In this document: positions 28,096 through 36,512 of the stretch, piece after piece
Position numbering within the stretch: position 1 is the stretch's first letter
Layout: each line of letters begins with the position of its first letter
Assembly: GCF_000619825.1 (NCBI RefSeq)
Contig: NZ_JHUW01000013.1
Span: 1-64,000 of the forward strand
DNA length: 64,000 nucleotides
From: Prevotella sp. MA2016
GTDB taxonomy: Bacteria; Bacteroidota; Bacteroidia; Bacteroidales; Bacteroidaceae
Reading direction: 5' to 3'
Made by a program: the position numbers and the translations under genes
The notes under the pieces: generated by a model
The model's database searches: none
Seen by the model: the letters and a program-made list of their open reading frames with translations, nothing else
What the model was told of the DNA's origin: nothing

Positions 28096-29214
28096 ATGAT
28101 ATATTACTCGATCATTATACCACTATTATTAGCATCGTTCCTAGCGCTCTATATTTTACCGCGTATTATTGTGGTAAGTGTGAAAAAAGAACTGTTGGAC
28201 GAAAGTGAACTAGTACGTGATGGAAAAAGAAAACGCAACGTGCCCAGATTAGGGGGTGTGTCTCTTTTTCCAATCCTTATTATCAGTGTAGGTTTACCAC
28301 TGGCATGCACATTCTTCCTTTATGATCAATATACTACAAGTTCGGAGAATATGGATGGTTTCGTTCAGTTTATGCTGATGCTGACCGGCTTGACAACGAT
28401 GTATCTGGTAGGTGTGATGGACGACTTGGTTGGTGTGTCTATCACGTCTAAATTATCGATTGAGTTTGTTGCAGCCCTGATGATTCCACTTTCTGGAGCG
28501 CGTATCGAGCATCTCGATGGCTTGTTGGGATTCTATCATCTGCCACTTTGGTTCAGTTTTCCGCTGACGGTGGCAGCTGTGATGTACGTGTCGAATACCA
28601 TCTCGATGCTGGATGATGTTGATGGTTTGGCTTCGGGCTTGTCTATTATTGCCTTTAGTGTGATGGCTGTGCTGTGTGGTATAGCGCATCAGTATCTGTT
28701 GCTAATGGTTTGTGTGGCAATGGTAGGTCTGTTAGGACCGTTCCTGTTCCGCAATGTGTTGGGCTGGCGATTTGGCTGGCGTAAGTTGTTCTTTGGTGAT
28801 ACGGGAGGCTTGACTATCGGCTACCTTCTGGCTTACGTGGTGATCTCTGTGAGCCGTATGGGTGGCGATGAGTTGCCTATGGGTGTGGGCATCGTATGCT
28901 TTGCAGCGCTGCTGATACCGATGTTTGATGTGTTCCGTGTGAGTATCACCCGCCTGGTGAACGGACGAAATGTGTTTAAGAGTGGTGATCATAACCACAT
29001 CCACCACCGATTGATGGCTGCTGGCTTGGGAGCAAGACAGGTGCTTGTGGTGCTGCTTCTGATGTCGTTAGAGTATGTTGGCTTGAATATATGGGGTGTG
29101 TGGATTGGTCTCGACCTGTCGCTGCTTCTGGTGGTTGACGTGGCTACATGGGGCTTGTCGCAGGTTGTAATTATGTATTATAAAAAGCGTAGAGAATTAG
29201 GATATGTGGCGTGA
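28096..29214 (+). CDS. WecA/MraY-family undecaprenyl-phosphate sugar-1-P transferase, copy 1
   Basis: This 372-aa polytopic membrane enzyme (about 10-11 TM) would start repeat-unit synthesis by moving a sugar-1-phosphate from a UDP-sugar to undecaprenyl phosphate. Conserved parts are RNVPRLGGV, the metal-site GVMDDLVGVS, FFGDTGGLTIGYLL and the HIHH motif in GDHNHIHHRLM. The fourth conserved site reads NTISMLDDVDGLASG, not the usual NAxNLIDGxDGLASG kept in the next gene. This points to altered donor specificity. It overlaps copy 2 by 11 bp. Confidence 0.9.
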   Translation: MIYYSIIIPLLLASFLALYILPRIIVVSVKKELLDESELVRDGKRKRNVPRLGGVSLFPILIISVGLPLACTFFLYDQYTTSSENMDGFVQFMLMLTGLTTMYLVGVMDDLVGVSITSKLSIEFVAALMIPLSGARIEHLDGLLGFYHLPLWFSFPLTVAAVMYVSNTISMLDDVDGLASGLSIIAFSVMAVLCGIAHQYLLLMVCVAMVGLLGPFLFRNVLGWRFGWRKLFFGDTGGLTIGYLLAYVVISVSRMGGDELPMGVGIVCFAALLIPMFDVFRVSITRLVNGRNVFKSGDHNHIHHRLMAAGLGARQVLVVLLLMSLEYVGLNIWGVWIGLDLSLLLVVDVATWGLSQVVIMYYKKRRELGYVA

Positions 29215-30346
29215 TTTGATCGATATATTGCTTCGGGCAGGCGCTGATGCAGATGCCATGAAGACTGCCTATTCGGTGGTTGTGCCTTTCCTGATTTCGG
29301 CTCTGTTGGGATGTATGTTCGTGCCCAGAGTGCTACTGATCAGTCGTAAAAAGAAGCTCTACGACATCCCTGATGCCCGCAAAGTGCACAATCAGCCGAT
29401 ACCCCGTTTGGGTGGTATCACCTTCCTGCCTGTGCTGCTGATGAGCTTTTGTCTTACTATAGGTGTCTGGATGCTGATGCATCTGTATGGTGGAATAGCA
29501 CAGGCGAATATCCTGATAGCGCGTTTCATCTTGTTGGGTGTGGGACTTATGATTCTCTATCTGACAGGTGTGACTGACGACCTGATAGGTGTGTCGTATA
29601 AGGCCAAGTTTGTAGCGCAGATTATCTGTGCTTTGCTTTTCCCACTGTCGGGACTGTGGATACATGATTTGTCGGGTCTGTTCTGGTTGCACGAGATTCC
29701 CGCTTGGATTGGTATGCCGCTCACGGTGTTTGTGGTGGTGTATGTCACTAATGCCATCAACCTAATTGATGGTGTGGACGGGCTGGCATCGGGTCTCTGT
29801 TCGATATCACTCTTCACCTTGGGTATGGCCTCGGCTATTAAGGGACAATATTTGTTTTGTATGATATCGTTTGCCATGCTGGGTGTGCTCATACCATTCT
29901 GGTTCTATAACGTATTTGGTAATGCTGAAAAAGGTAAGAAGATATTCATGGGCGACACTGGTAGTCTGACATTGGGTTATCTGTTGAGTTTCCTGCTGGT
30001 TTATATGGCCAGTCTGGATAAGATGGGATTCCCCAGAGGAATGCTGCTGATGGGCTTCTCTACCATGATTATCCCTTTGATGGATATCCCCCGCGTGATG
30101 TTTGTAAGAATGCGTGAGAGACGTAATCCTTTTACACCAGACAAAAATCATATTCATCATAAACTGATGAGAACTGGCATGAGCCCCAAGTGGACCATGG
30201 TAACGCTGTTGCTCATATCGGCAGCGCTGATAGGTTTTACAGTAGGGGGCGTGATGCTGGATATCAACAAGACGCTAATCCTGATTCTCGACATCATCTT
30301 CGGCGTCTTGCTACACTTAATCATTGATAAATTCATTAAAAAATAA
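29204..30346 (+). CDS. WecA/MraY-family undecaprenyl-phosphate sugar-1-P transferase, copy 2
   Basis: This 380-aa paralogue of the preceding gene keeps all family motifs in standard form: KVHNQPIPRLGG, GVTDDLIGVS, NAINLIDGVDGLASG, FMGDTGSLTLGYLL and DKNHIHHKLM. About 10-11 TM segments are seen, after a short N-terminal extension containing the overlap with copy 1. It is the better candidate for a GlcNAc-1-P (or similar UDP-HexNAc) transferase. An alternative ATG at residue 19 (before KTAYSVVVP) would remove the overlap. The dehydratase gene follows after 14 bp. Confidence 0.9.
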   Translation: MWRDLIDILLRAGADADAMKTAYSVVVPFLISALLGCMFVPRVLLISRKKKLYDIPDARKVHNQPIPRLGGITFLPVLLMSFCLTIGVWMLMHLYGGIAQANILIARFILLGVGLMILYLTGVTDDLIGVSYKAKFVAQIICALLFPLSGLWIHDLSGLFWLHEIPAWIGMPLTVFVVVYVTNAINLIDGVDGLASGLCSISLFTLGMASAIKGQYLFCMISFAMLGVLIPFWFYNVFGNAEKGKKIFMGDTGSLTLGYLLSFLLVYMASLDKMGFPRGMLLMGFSTMIIPLMDIPRVMFVRMRERRNPFTPDKNHIHHKLMRTGMSPKWTMVTLLLISAALIGFTVGGVMLDINKTLILILDIIFGVLLHLIIDKFIKK

Positions 30347-30360
30347 AAAATAAAAAACCG

Positions 30361-32331
30361 ATGGAACATAAAACCTTTGACAAACTGATTAACTGGTATT
30401 TTTCTAAAAATGCACTGCCATATTGGTGTATCATCATGATTGACTGTGCTAGCTTGATAGTAAGCGGGCTGCTGGTATATTGGATGATGACCAGTAGCGA
30501 TACGCTTTATCACGATGCGCATAGGGTGATAAACTCTCTGATATGTGCAGTCATACTTAGTATCCCGGGATTTCGCATCTTTCATACCTATTCGGGCTAC
30601 ATGCGTTTCTCCGGATTCGTTGATCTGATGCGCGTGGCTTATAGCAACTTGCTGTCGTTGGGCTTAGTGCTGTTAGCACAATGTGGAGCGCATCTGCTGC
30701 CCACAGAGTGGTTTGCCCACTTCAAGTTGTCGGTCATTATCATAATTTACCTGCTGGCCACTTTGCTGATGTGGTCTGCGCGTGTGCTTGTGAGAACACT
30801 GTATGTTGTGGCTTTCTCACAGACCAGGGCCAAGCGCATTCTGATATACGGTGCCATGCAGGGAGGAGTAGGATTGGCCAAGGCTATCCGCGATATGCGC
30901 CCGCGTAAATATGTGGTGAAAGGTTTTATCTCTCATGCCAAGTTGACTGAAAGAAAGGAGATCTTGGGCGAACCTGTTTATTCTGTGGATGCCGACCTGG
31001 CAGAGATTATCCGTAAAAGTGATATTGACGCCGTTCTGGTGGCCTCTAATCGTGTGAAGGAATTCCGTAATTGTCAGAATTTGCAGGATGAGATTATCGG
31101 TGCCGGTGCCAAGATTCTGATGTTGCAGGCTGCCATTGAGGATGATGGTAGCAATCCTTCAGAAGACGGAAACGCATCTGTTAGTCATCAGATACGTGAG
31201 GTGACAGTAGAAGAACTGCTGCCCAGAATGGAGATTCGTGTTGACCTGAAGTCGGTAGAGGAGCTGTTGAAGGGTAAGCGTGTGCTGATTACCGGTAGCG
31301 CAGGTTCGATAGGTTCTGAGATGGTGAACCAGGTGGCTCAGTTCGGTCCTGCAGCGATGATGCTCATTGACCAGGCCGAGACCCCTGAGCACGACATCCG
31401 ACTGATGATGAACAATAAGTATCCGGATGTTCCTACTGAGACCATCGTGACCAGTATCTGCAACCAGCGCCGTATGGAAGATATCTTCAAGCGTTTCAAA
31501 CCCGACTATGTGTTCCATGCTGCAGCCTATAAGCATGTGCCTATGATGGAGAACAACCCCAGCGAGGCCGTGCAGAATAATATCTATGGCACAAAGGTGA
31601 TAGCCGACCTGAGCGTGAAGTATGGTGTGAAGAAGTTTGTGATGGTATCTACGGACAAGGCTGTGAACCCCACCAATGTGATGGGTTGTTCGAAGCGTAT
31701 CTGTGAGATATATGTACAGAGTCTGGACAGGAAGTTGAAACTGGATTATATGCAGCAGCCCAACAGGGATCGCAGTGCGGTAAAAACCCAGTTTGTGACC
31801 ACACGATTCGGTAATGTGCTAGGTTCTAATGGTAGTGTGATACCATTGTTCCGTAAGCAGATTCAGGAAGGTGGTCCTGTGACTGTGACCGACGAGAATA
31901 TCGTGCGCTTCTTTATGCTGATACCCGAGGCTTGTAAGCTGGTTCTTGAGGCTGGTACCAAGGGTAATGGTGGTGAGATATTCGTATTCGACATGGGACA
32001 GCCTGTGAGAATCTCCGACTTGGCTAAGCGTATGATCAAGCTCTCTGGCGTGAAGAACGTGGAGATTAAATATACCGGTCTGCGTCCGGGTGAGAAACTC
32101 TATGAGGAGGTGCTGAATGATCAGGAGAACACGAAGCCTACCTTCCACGAGAAGATACGTATCGCCGAAGTGCGTGAGTATGACTATGATCAGGTTTGTA
32201 AAGAAATCGATGAACTGGTGGATATAGCCAAGCAGTTTGATGATATGGCTACAGTGAAGAAGATGAAGGACATTGTGCCGGAATACAAGTCGAACAACTC
32301 GGTTTACGAGAAACTTGATGAGAAAAAATAA
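30361..32331 (+). CDS. membrane-bound nucleotide-sugar 4,6-dehydratase (CapD/WbpM/PglF family)
   Basis: This 656-aa protein has four N-terminal TM helices (about residues 20-150), a CoA-binding-like Rossmann domain (RILIYGAMQGGVGLA), and a C-terminal SDR domain of about 350 residues. The SDR domain has VLITGSAGSIGSEM, VFHAAAYKHVPMMENNP, VSTDKAVNPTNVMGCSKR and TRFGNVLGSNGSVIPLF. As in WbpM, the catalytic Tyr position is replaced by Met. It would make UDP-2-acetamido-4-keto-2,6-dideoxyhexose from UDP-GlcNAc, a precursor for bacillosamine/QuiNAc/FucNAc-type residues. The pathway's next enzyme is not obvious here, though the DegT gene at 26858 could take a keto sugar. It ends at a strong terminator. 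Confidence 0.92.
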   Translation: MEHKTFDKLINWYFSKNALPYWCIIMIDCASLIVSGLLVYWMMTSSDTLYHDAHRVINSLICAVILSIPGFRIFHTYSGYMRFSGFVDLMRVAYSNLLSLGLVLLAQCGAHLLPTEWFAHFKLSVIIIIYLLATLLMWSARVLVRTLYVVAFSQTRAKRILIYGAMQGGVGLAKAIRDMRPRKYVVKGFISHAKLTERKEILGEPVYSVDADLAEIIRKSDIDAVLVASNRVKEFRNCQNLQDEIIGAGAKILMLQAAIEDDGSNPSEDGNASVSHQIREVTVEELLPRMEIRVDLKSVEELLKGKRVLITGSAGSIGSEMVNQVAQFGPAAMMLIDQAETPEHDIRLMMNNKYPDVPTETIVTSICNQRRMEDIFKRFKPDYVFHAAAYKHVPMMENNPSEAVQNNIYGTKVIADLSVKYGVKKFVMVSTDKAVNPTNVMGCSKRICEIYVQSLDRKLKLDYMQQPNRDRSAVKTQFVTTRFGNVLGSNGSVIPLFRKQIQEGGPVTVTDENIVRFFMLIPEACKLVLEAGTKGNGGEIFVFDMGQPVRISDLAKRMIKLSGVKNVEIKYTGLRPGEKLYEEVLNDQENTKPTFHEKIRIAEVREYDYDQVCKEIDELVDIAKQFDDMATVKKMKDIVPEYKSNNSVYEKLDEKK

Positions 32332-32345
32332 AAGAATAAAAAAAT

Positions 32346-32377
32346 AAGAATGCCTCGCAACATTGCGAGGCATTCTT
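32346..32377 (-). terminator. bidirectional terminator between convergent genes
   Basis: A perfect 15-bp stem (32346-32360 with 32363-32377) has a 2-base spacer. On the minus side it is followed by a run read as TTTTTTATTC, so it serves the DUF4954 gene best. It sits 15 bp past the dehydratase stop and can also act there. Confidence 0.85.
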
Positions 32378-32378
32378 G

Positions 32379-34241
32379 TTAGTTCTCGTAATCTGTTTCG
32401 TGGTCGAGCTTGGAGAGGAAGTCTTCATATACATCCTGCTCTACATCGCCCATCTGGAATTCCTTCTCGGCATCCTTGCGTATCTCGGCTATCCAGGCGC
32501 GGCGGGCTCTCACGTAATCTTCACGAATGCGCTCACAAGCGGCTTCGTCGAGCTTATCCAGCTGGTAGTAGTCCAGAATCATCTGGTAGCTCCATGCCCA
32601 ACGATAGTCGGTATAATTGTTGTGGATTTCTGCAAAGCGATCCAGCACCTGCTGGATATTGTCGATAGCACCACTCTTGATGTCATCTACCAGGCGTTGC
32701 TCCTCGCTTTCGGGCAACAGCAGTCCACTCATGTCAATCCAGCGTCCCTGACCAACTGTTGATGTGGGAGGGGTGAGGACAGATGAAGGAGAGATCTTCT
32801 GCTGGCGCTTCAGCACGGCACCCATATAGATGCGCAGTGCGATATCGTAGTACTTAAGACCCTTGCGCAGCGAGGTGGCATTGATCACATACTCGTGGAA
32901 GTTATAAGTGGTCACATTGTCGCCTGATGCATGTCGCAGATCCTTCAGAATCTGGATGCCCTGCATAATCTCGCCCACAGTGAAAGGCGAGAGCCAGTCG
33001 AAGTTGATGATTGACTTGCGCGACAGCTTGGAGCGCTTGTCGCGCTTGGGCCATTTCTTGATGTCACGATAGAGTCCCACGGTGGTGATATTGCGTCCTG
33101 GCACCAGATAGCAATCATCGCCATAAGCCATCAGATATGAGAATGGCAGATTGCGCGTGTCGGGGTGGTGCATCAGCTTACCGAAGCACACCGAGAATGC
33201 ACCGATGGTGGCAGGCATCAGCACGTAAGAGCCTGAGGCAGTCTTGGTGCCTCGCTCCAGTGTACCATAGTGCATGGGGCCCATCTTGTAGGCATGGTTA
33301 GAGAAGTTGGTGTTTGAGCCTGCATTGTAGAATGAGAACTCGCCACCGATGAGCAGCGAACTCTTATGGTGAGAGGCTGAGAACGGGCCACAGAAGGCGG
33401 CACATGCCTCGCCATTGGCCATAAACGAGTTGGCAAAGAACAGACTGGCCTCGGCTGTGAAGCCATTGGTGATCTGACATGCCTCGCCCACAAAGCAATC
33501 CTGCATCTTTACCGAGTTGTTGATAGAGCAACCATCACAGATGATGGAGTTCTCGCAGATGACGCCTGTGCCGATGAATACCGGTGCGTCCATTGAGCTC
33601 ATCACGGTGCACTCACTCAGACGGGCTGCACCACTAATCTCGCAGTCGCCCTTGATGATGGTGTTGGTGATATCCTTGGCATTGATGATTTTCACGTTGT
33701 TGCCGATATAGCCACGATCGGGGCGAGATACGCGCAACTCGTCTTCTATCATCTGCTGTAGTGTCTGCTTCAGGTTCCGGTCGGTGTTGTGTTTTACCAT
33801 AAATGACGCCAGCTGTGAGTTCAACTCGCGGAAGATGGTCACATTGCCATCGCCCATCTCGTTGAGCACAGAGATCACACTGCCTTCGCCATAGGTGGCA
33901 TCATCAGTGGTCTCGAGGGTGCAGATATTCGAGATATAGCAGTCGTTACCGATGGTATAGTTGTTGATATAGTTGCCAATCTTCTCGATGAGGCAGTCGT
34001 TACCAACGGTGACATTGCGCAGGGTAGCATCGTTGATGCCCGAGTGCTTCATGAAGCCCTTGCTCACTTCAACCATCTTGTTGAATGATCCCAACTGGAT
34101 GTCGCCATAGAACATCACGCGGTGGAAATTGTATGGCTTAAAGCTCTCGTCGACTAATACACGTTGCCAGTTTTCTGCCCAGCACATGTTGTTTTCCAGA
34201 ACGTCGATTTCGTTCTGGGTTAGTTTTCTGTAATCACTCAT
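32379..34241 (-). CDS. DUF4954 family protein, left-handed beta-helix
   Basis: This 620-aa protein of unknown function matches the DUF4954 family common in Bacteroidetes. The middle (about residues 75-380) has the imperfect hexapeptide pattern of a left-handed beta-helix (such as ATLRNVTVGNDCLI, FIGTGVICENSIICDGCSI), as in sugar-nucleotide acyl- and nucleotidyltransferases. No nucleotidyltransferase domain is seen. The C-terminal 200 residues are helical and charged. The start at 34241 gives MSDYRKLTQNEID and overlaps the 3' end of hflX by 8 bp, so the two are translationally coupled. Function cannot be given from sequence. Confidence 0.85.
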   Translation of the reverse strand: MSDYRKLTQNEIDVLENNMCWAENWQRVLVDESFKPYNFHRVMFYGDIQLGSFNKMVEVSKGFMKHSGINDATLRNVTVGNDCLIEKIGNYINNYTIGNDCYISNICTLETTDDATYGEGSVISVLNEMGDGNVTIFRELNSQLASFMVKHNTDRNLKQTLQQMIEDELRVSRPDRGYIGNNVKIINAKDITNTIIKGDCEISGAARLSECTVMSSMDAPVFIGTGVICENSIICDGCSINNSVKMQDCFVGEACQITNGFTAEASLFFANSFMANGEACAAFCGPFSASHHKSSLLIGGEFSFYNAGSNTNFSNHAYKMGPMHYGTLERGTKTASGSYVLMPATIGAFSVCFGKLMHHPDTRNLPFSYLMAYGDDCYLVPGRNITTVGLYRDIKKWPKRDKRSKLSRKSIINFDWLSPFTVGEIMQGIQILKDLRHASGDNVTTYNFHEYVINATSLRKGLKYYDIALRIYMGAVLKRQQKISPSSVLTPPTSTVGQGRWIDMSGLLLPESEEQRLVDDIKSGAIDNIQQVLDRFAEIHNNYTDYRWAWSYQMILDYYQLDKLDEAACERIREDYVRARRAWIAEIRKDAEKEFQMGDVEQDVYEDFLSKLDHETDYEN

Positions 34242-35565
34242 AGTCTTGATATAAAAAATCGTTATAGGGATATTTTTGAACATGGAGTTCGCGAATGCGT
34301 TTGTACATCACGTCGCGCAACTCGTCGATATTTTCTTTTTGTTTGGCTGAGATAAACATACACTCCAGGTAGTGCTGGTTCTCGCCAGTGCGGGCCATCC
34401 ACGTCTTTTCCAAATCCTCGAGTGAGATGTTCTCCTTTGTAGGTTCGGTCAGGTCGTCCTCTTCCTGAGGTGTCCAGGTATAGGCGTCAATCTTATTAAA
34501 CACCAGCATGGCGGGTTTTTCGGCGCAGCCTAACTCCTTCAGAGTCTCCTCTACTACACGGATATGGTCTTCAAAGTCGGGGTGGGAGATATCTACCACG
34601 TGCACCAGCAGGTCGGCCTCGCGCACCTCGTCGAGGGTGCTCTTGAAGCTCTCCACCAGATCGCTGGGCAGCTTGCGGATGAATCCAACAGTGTCGGCCA
34701 ACAGGAAAGGCAGATTGTCGATTGTCATCTTGCGCACGGTGGTGTCGAGTGTGGCAAAGAGCTTGTTCTCGGCAAACACCTCGCTCTTGGCCAGCAGGTT
34801 CATCATCGTGGATTTGCCCACGTTGGTATAACCTACCAGTGCCACACGTATCAGTCGGCCACGGTTCTTTCGCTGGGTTGTCTTCTGCTTGTCTATCTCT
34901 GCCAGGCGCTGCTTCAGCAGGGTGATGCGCTGCAGGATGATACGTCGGTCCATCTCCAACTGCGTCTCACCAGGTCCGCGCAGTCCTACAGAACCTTTTC
35001 CGCCACCCGAACCCGAGCCACCACCCTGGCGCTCCAAGTGGGTCCAGAGGCGCTGCAGTCGGGGCAGCATATAGCGGTGCTGTGCCAGTTCAACCTGAGC
35101 TTTAGCCTCGGCTGTCTGGGCGCGCATAGCGAAGATGTCGAGAATGAGTGAGGTGCGATCTAGAATCTTTACCTGCAACTCTTTTTCGATATTACGCATC
35201 TGTTTGGCGCTCAGCTCATCGTCGAAGATGACCATGCCTATAGGCTGTGGGGCGTTTGATTCATCGAGAAGGCCCTCGGCAAACAGCGAGGCATCCTGCT
35301 CATCAAGCCATTCGTCATAGGCGTCCTGGCATTGCTTGATATATTCCTTGATTTCGAGCAGTTTTCCGCTGCCCACATACGTTGTCTGATTAGGTCCACC
35401 CACCTTCTGGGTGAAACGCTTCACGGTTACAGCCCCGGCCGTATCTGCCAGAAACTCAAGCTCGTCGAGATATTCCTTAGTTTTAGCCTCGTCCTGCTCC
35501 TTGGTGATGAGTCCTACCAGCACGGCAGTCTCGGCTTTTGCTTCTGATATTACAAATTCCTTCAT
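34234..35565 (-). CDS. hflX: ribosome-associated GTPase HflX
   Basis: This 443-aa GTPase splits or rescues stalled ribosomes in other bacteria. The N-terminal HflX domain has VGGPNQTTYVGSGKLLEI. The glycine-rich linker GLRGPGETQLEMDRR is diagnostic of the family, and a coiled segment leads to the G domain with G1 GYTNVGKST, G3 DTVGF and G4 NKID. The start at 35565 (MKEFVISEAKAET) fits the family better than an ATG seven codons upstream. It is co-transcribed with the DUF4954 gene. A TAATTTTG -7 box lies just upstream (35574-35581, minus). Confidence 0.95.
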   Translation of the reverse strand: MKEFVISEAKAETAVLVGLITKEQDEAKTKEYLDELEFLADTAGAVTVKRFTQKVGGPNQTTYVGSGKLLEIKEYIKQCQDAYDEWLDEQDASLFAEGLLDESNAPQPIGMVIFDDELSAKQMRNIEKELQVKILDRTSLILDIFAMRAQTAEAKAQVELAQHRYMLPRLQRLWTHLERQGGGSGSGGGKGSVGLRGPGETQLEMDRRIILQRITLLKQRLAEIDKQKTTQRKNRGRLIRVALVGYTNVGKSTMMNLLAKSEVFAENKLFATLDTTVRKMTIDNLPFLLADTVGFIRKLPSDLVESFKSTLDEVREADLLVHVVDISHPDFEDHIRVVEETLKELGCAEKPAMLVFNKIDAYTWTPQEEDDLTEPTKENISLEDLEKTWMARTGENQHYLECMFISAKQKENIDELRDVMYKRIRELHVQKYPYNDFLYQDYE

Positions 35566-35573
35566 ATTGGGCA

Positions 35574-35581
35574 CAAAATTA
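35574..35581 (-). promoter_or_regulatory. candidate -7 box for hflX
   Basis: On the minus strand this reads TAATTTTG, 8 bp before the hflX start; a -33 TTG is not found at the right spacing. The distance would leave almost no leader. Confidence 0.35.
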
Positions 35582-35610
35582 AGCAAATATCTCGGTGAGA
35601 GAAAAAAAAA

Positions 35611-35637
35611 CGTGTTAATCCGTGTTAATCTGTGCCT
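35611..35637. repeat. CGTGTTAATC direct repeat element
   Basis: Two perfect CGTGTTAATC decamers are followed by TGTGCCTA. The element ends just before the nagB -7 box region. Related elements lie at 49083-49107, 49131-49152 and 51623-51649. Confidence 0.75.
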
Positions 35638-35655
35638 AAAAAGAATATTTCGTTG

Positions 35656-35663
35656 TATTTTTG
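35656..35663 (+). promoter_or_regulatory. candidate -7 box for nagB operon
   Basis: TATTTTTG lies 35 bp before the nagB start. The -33 position falls in the repeat element (GTG at 35632-35634, 21-bp spacer), not a perfect TTG. Confidence 0.5.
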
Positions 35664-35698
35664 CACAGAAAAAGAATCAAACTAAAATCAAATAGAGT

Positions 35699-36493
35699 AT
35701 GAGAGTTATTATTCAGAGTGACTACCAGAAAATGTCACAGTGGGCCGCAAACCACGTTATTAAGCGAATCAACGAGTTCAACCCAACCCCTGACCACAAG
35801 TTTGTGTTAGGTTTGCCCACAGGTTCTTCGCCTGTTGGAATGTATAATGCACTGGTTGAGGCTAACCGTGCCGGTAAAGTTTCTTTTAAGAATGTTATCA
35901 CCTTTAATATGGACGAGTATGTAGGTCTGCCCGAGGTCCACCCAGAGAGCTATCACGCTTTCATGGCCCGCAACCTGTTTGACCATATCGATTGTCCACA
36001 GGAGAACATTCACATTCTGAATGGTAACGCAGCCGACTTGCAGGCTGAGTGCAAGCACTACGAGGAGATGATTAAGCAGGCTGGTGGCATCGACCTGTTT
36101 ATCGGTGGTATCGGTCCTGATGGTCATATCGCCTTCAACGAGCCAGGTAGCTCTCTGAGCAGCAGAACCCGTATGAAAACCCTGACCACCGACACCCGTA
36201 TTGCCAACAGCCGTTTCTTTGGTGGTAAGCCCGAGAATGTGCCAGCACATGCGCTGACAGTGGGTGTAGGCACCGTGATGGATGCCCGCGAGGTGATGAT
36301 TCTGGTGAATGGTCATGGTAAGGCACGCGCCATGCAGGCTGCTATAGAGGGCGCTGTGAACCACATGTGGACTATCTCTGCCCTGCAGATGCACGAGCAT
36401 GGTATCATCGTGAGCGATGAGGATGCTGCTGACGAGCTGAAGGTTGCTACCTACAAGTACTTTAAAGACATCGAAAGCGACGAACTTCTTTGA
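35699..36493 (+). CDS. nagB: glucosamine-6-phosphate deaminase
   Basis: This 264-aa enzyme converts glucosamine-6-phosphate to fructose-6-phosphate and ammonia, feeding amino sugars into glycolysis. Length and residue numbers agree with Escherichia coli NagB: Asp72 in FNMDEYVGL, Asp141 and His143 in GPDGHIAF, and Glu148 in NEPGSS. LPTGSSP forms the phosphate loop. No nagA gene is adjacent. It is the first gene of a long co-directional run (GH97, M16, fumarase, M6), and the gap to GH97 is filled by a GAACTTT repeat. Confidence 0.96.
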   Translation: MRVIIQSDYQKMSQWAANHVIKRINEFNPTPDHKFVLGLPTGSSPVGMYNALVEANRAGKVSFKNVITFNMDEYVGLPEVHPESYHAFMARNLFDHIDCPQENIHILNGNAADLQAECKHYEEMIKQAGGIDLFIGGIGPDGHIAFNEPGSSLSSRTRMKTLTTDTRIANSRFFGGKPENVPAHALTVGVGTVMDAREVMILVNGHGKARAMQAAIEGAVNHMWTISALQMHEHGIIVSDEDAADELKVATYKYFKDIESDELL

Positions 36494-36512
36494 ACTTTGA
36501 ACTTTGAACTTT
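36492..36512. repeat. heptamer tandem repeat GAACTTT at nagB-GH97 junction
   Basis: Three perfect GAACTTT units begin inside the nagB TGA stop codon and end at the GTG start of the GH97 gene, so the array makes up the whole intergenic space. Confidence 0.8.

Noticed and set aside
34234..34300. Longer DUF4954 protein starting at 34283
   Set aside because: The additional 14 residues lie inside the hflX coding region and look random; the ATG at 34241 starts a conserved-looking N-terminus.
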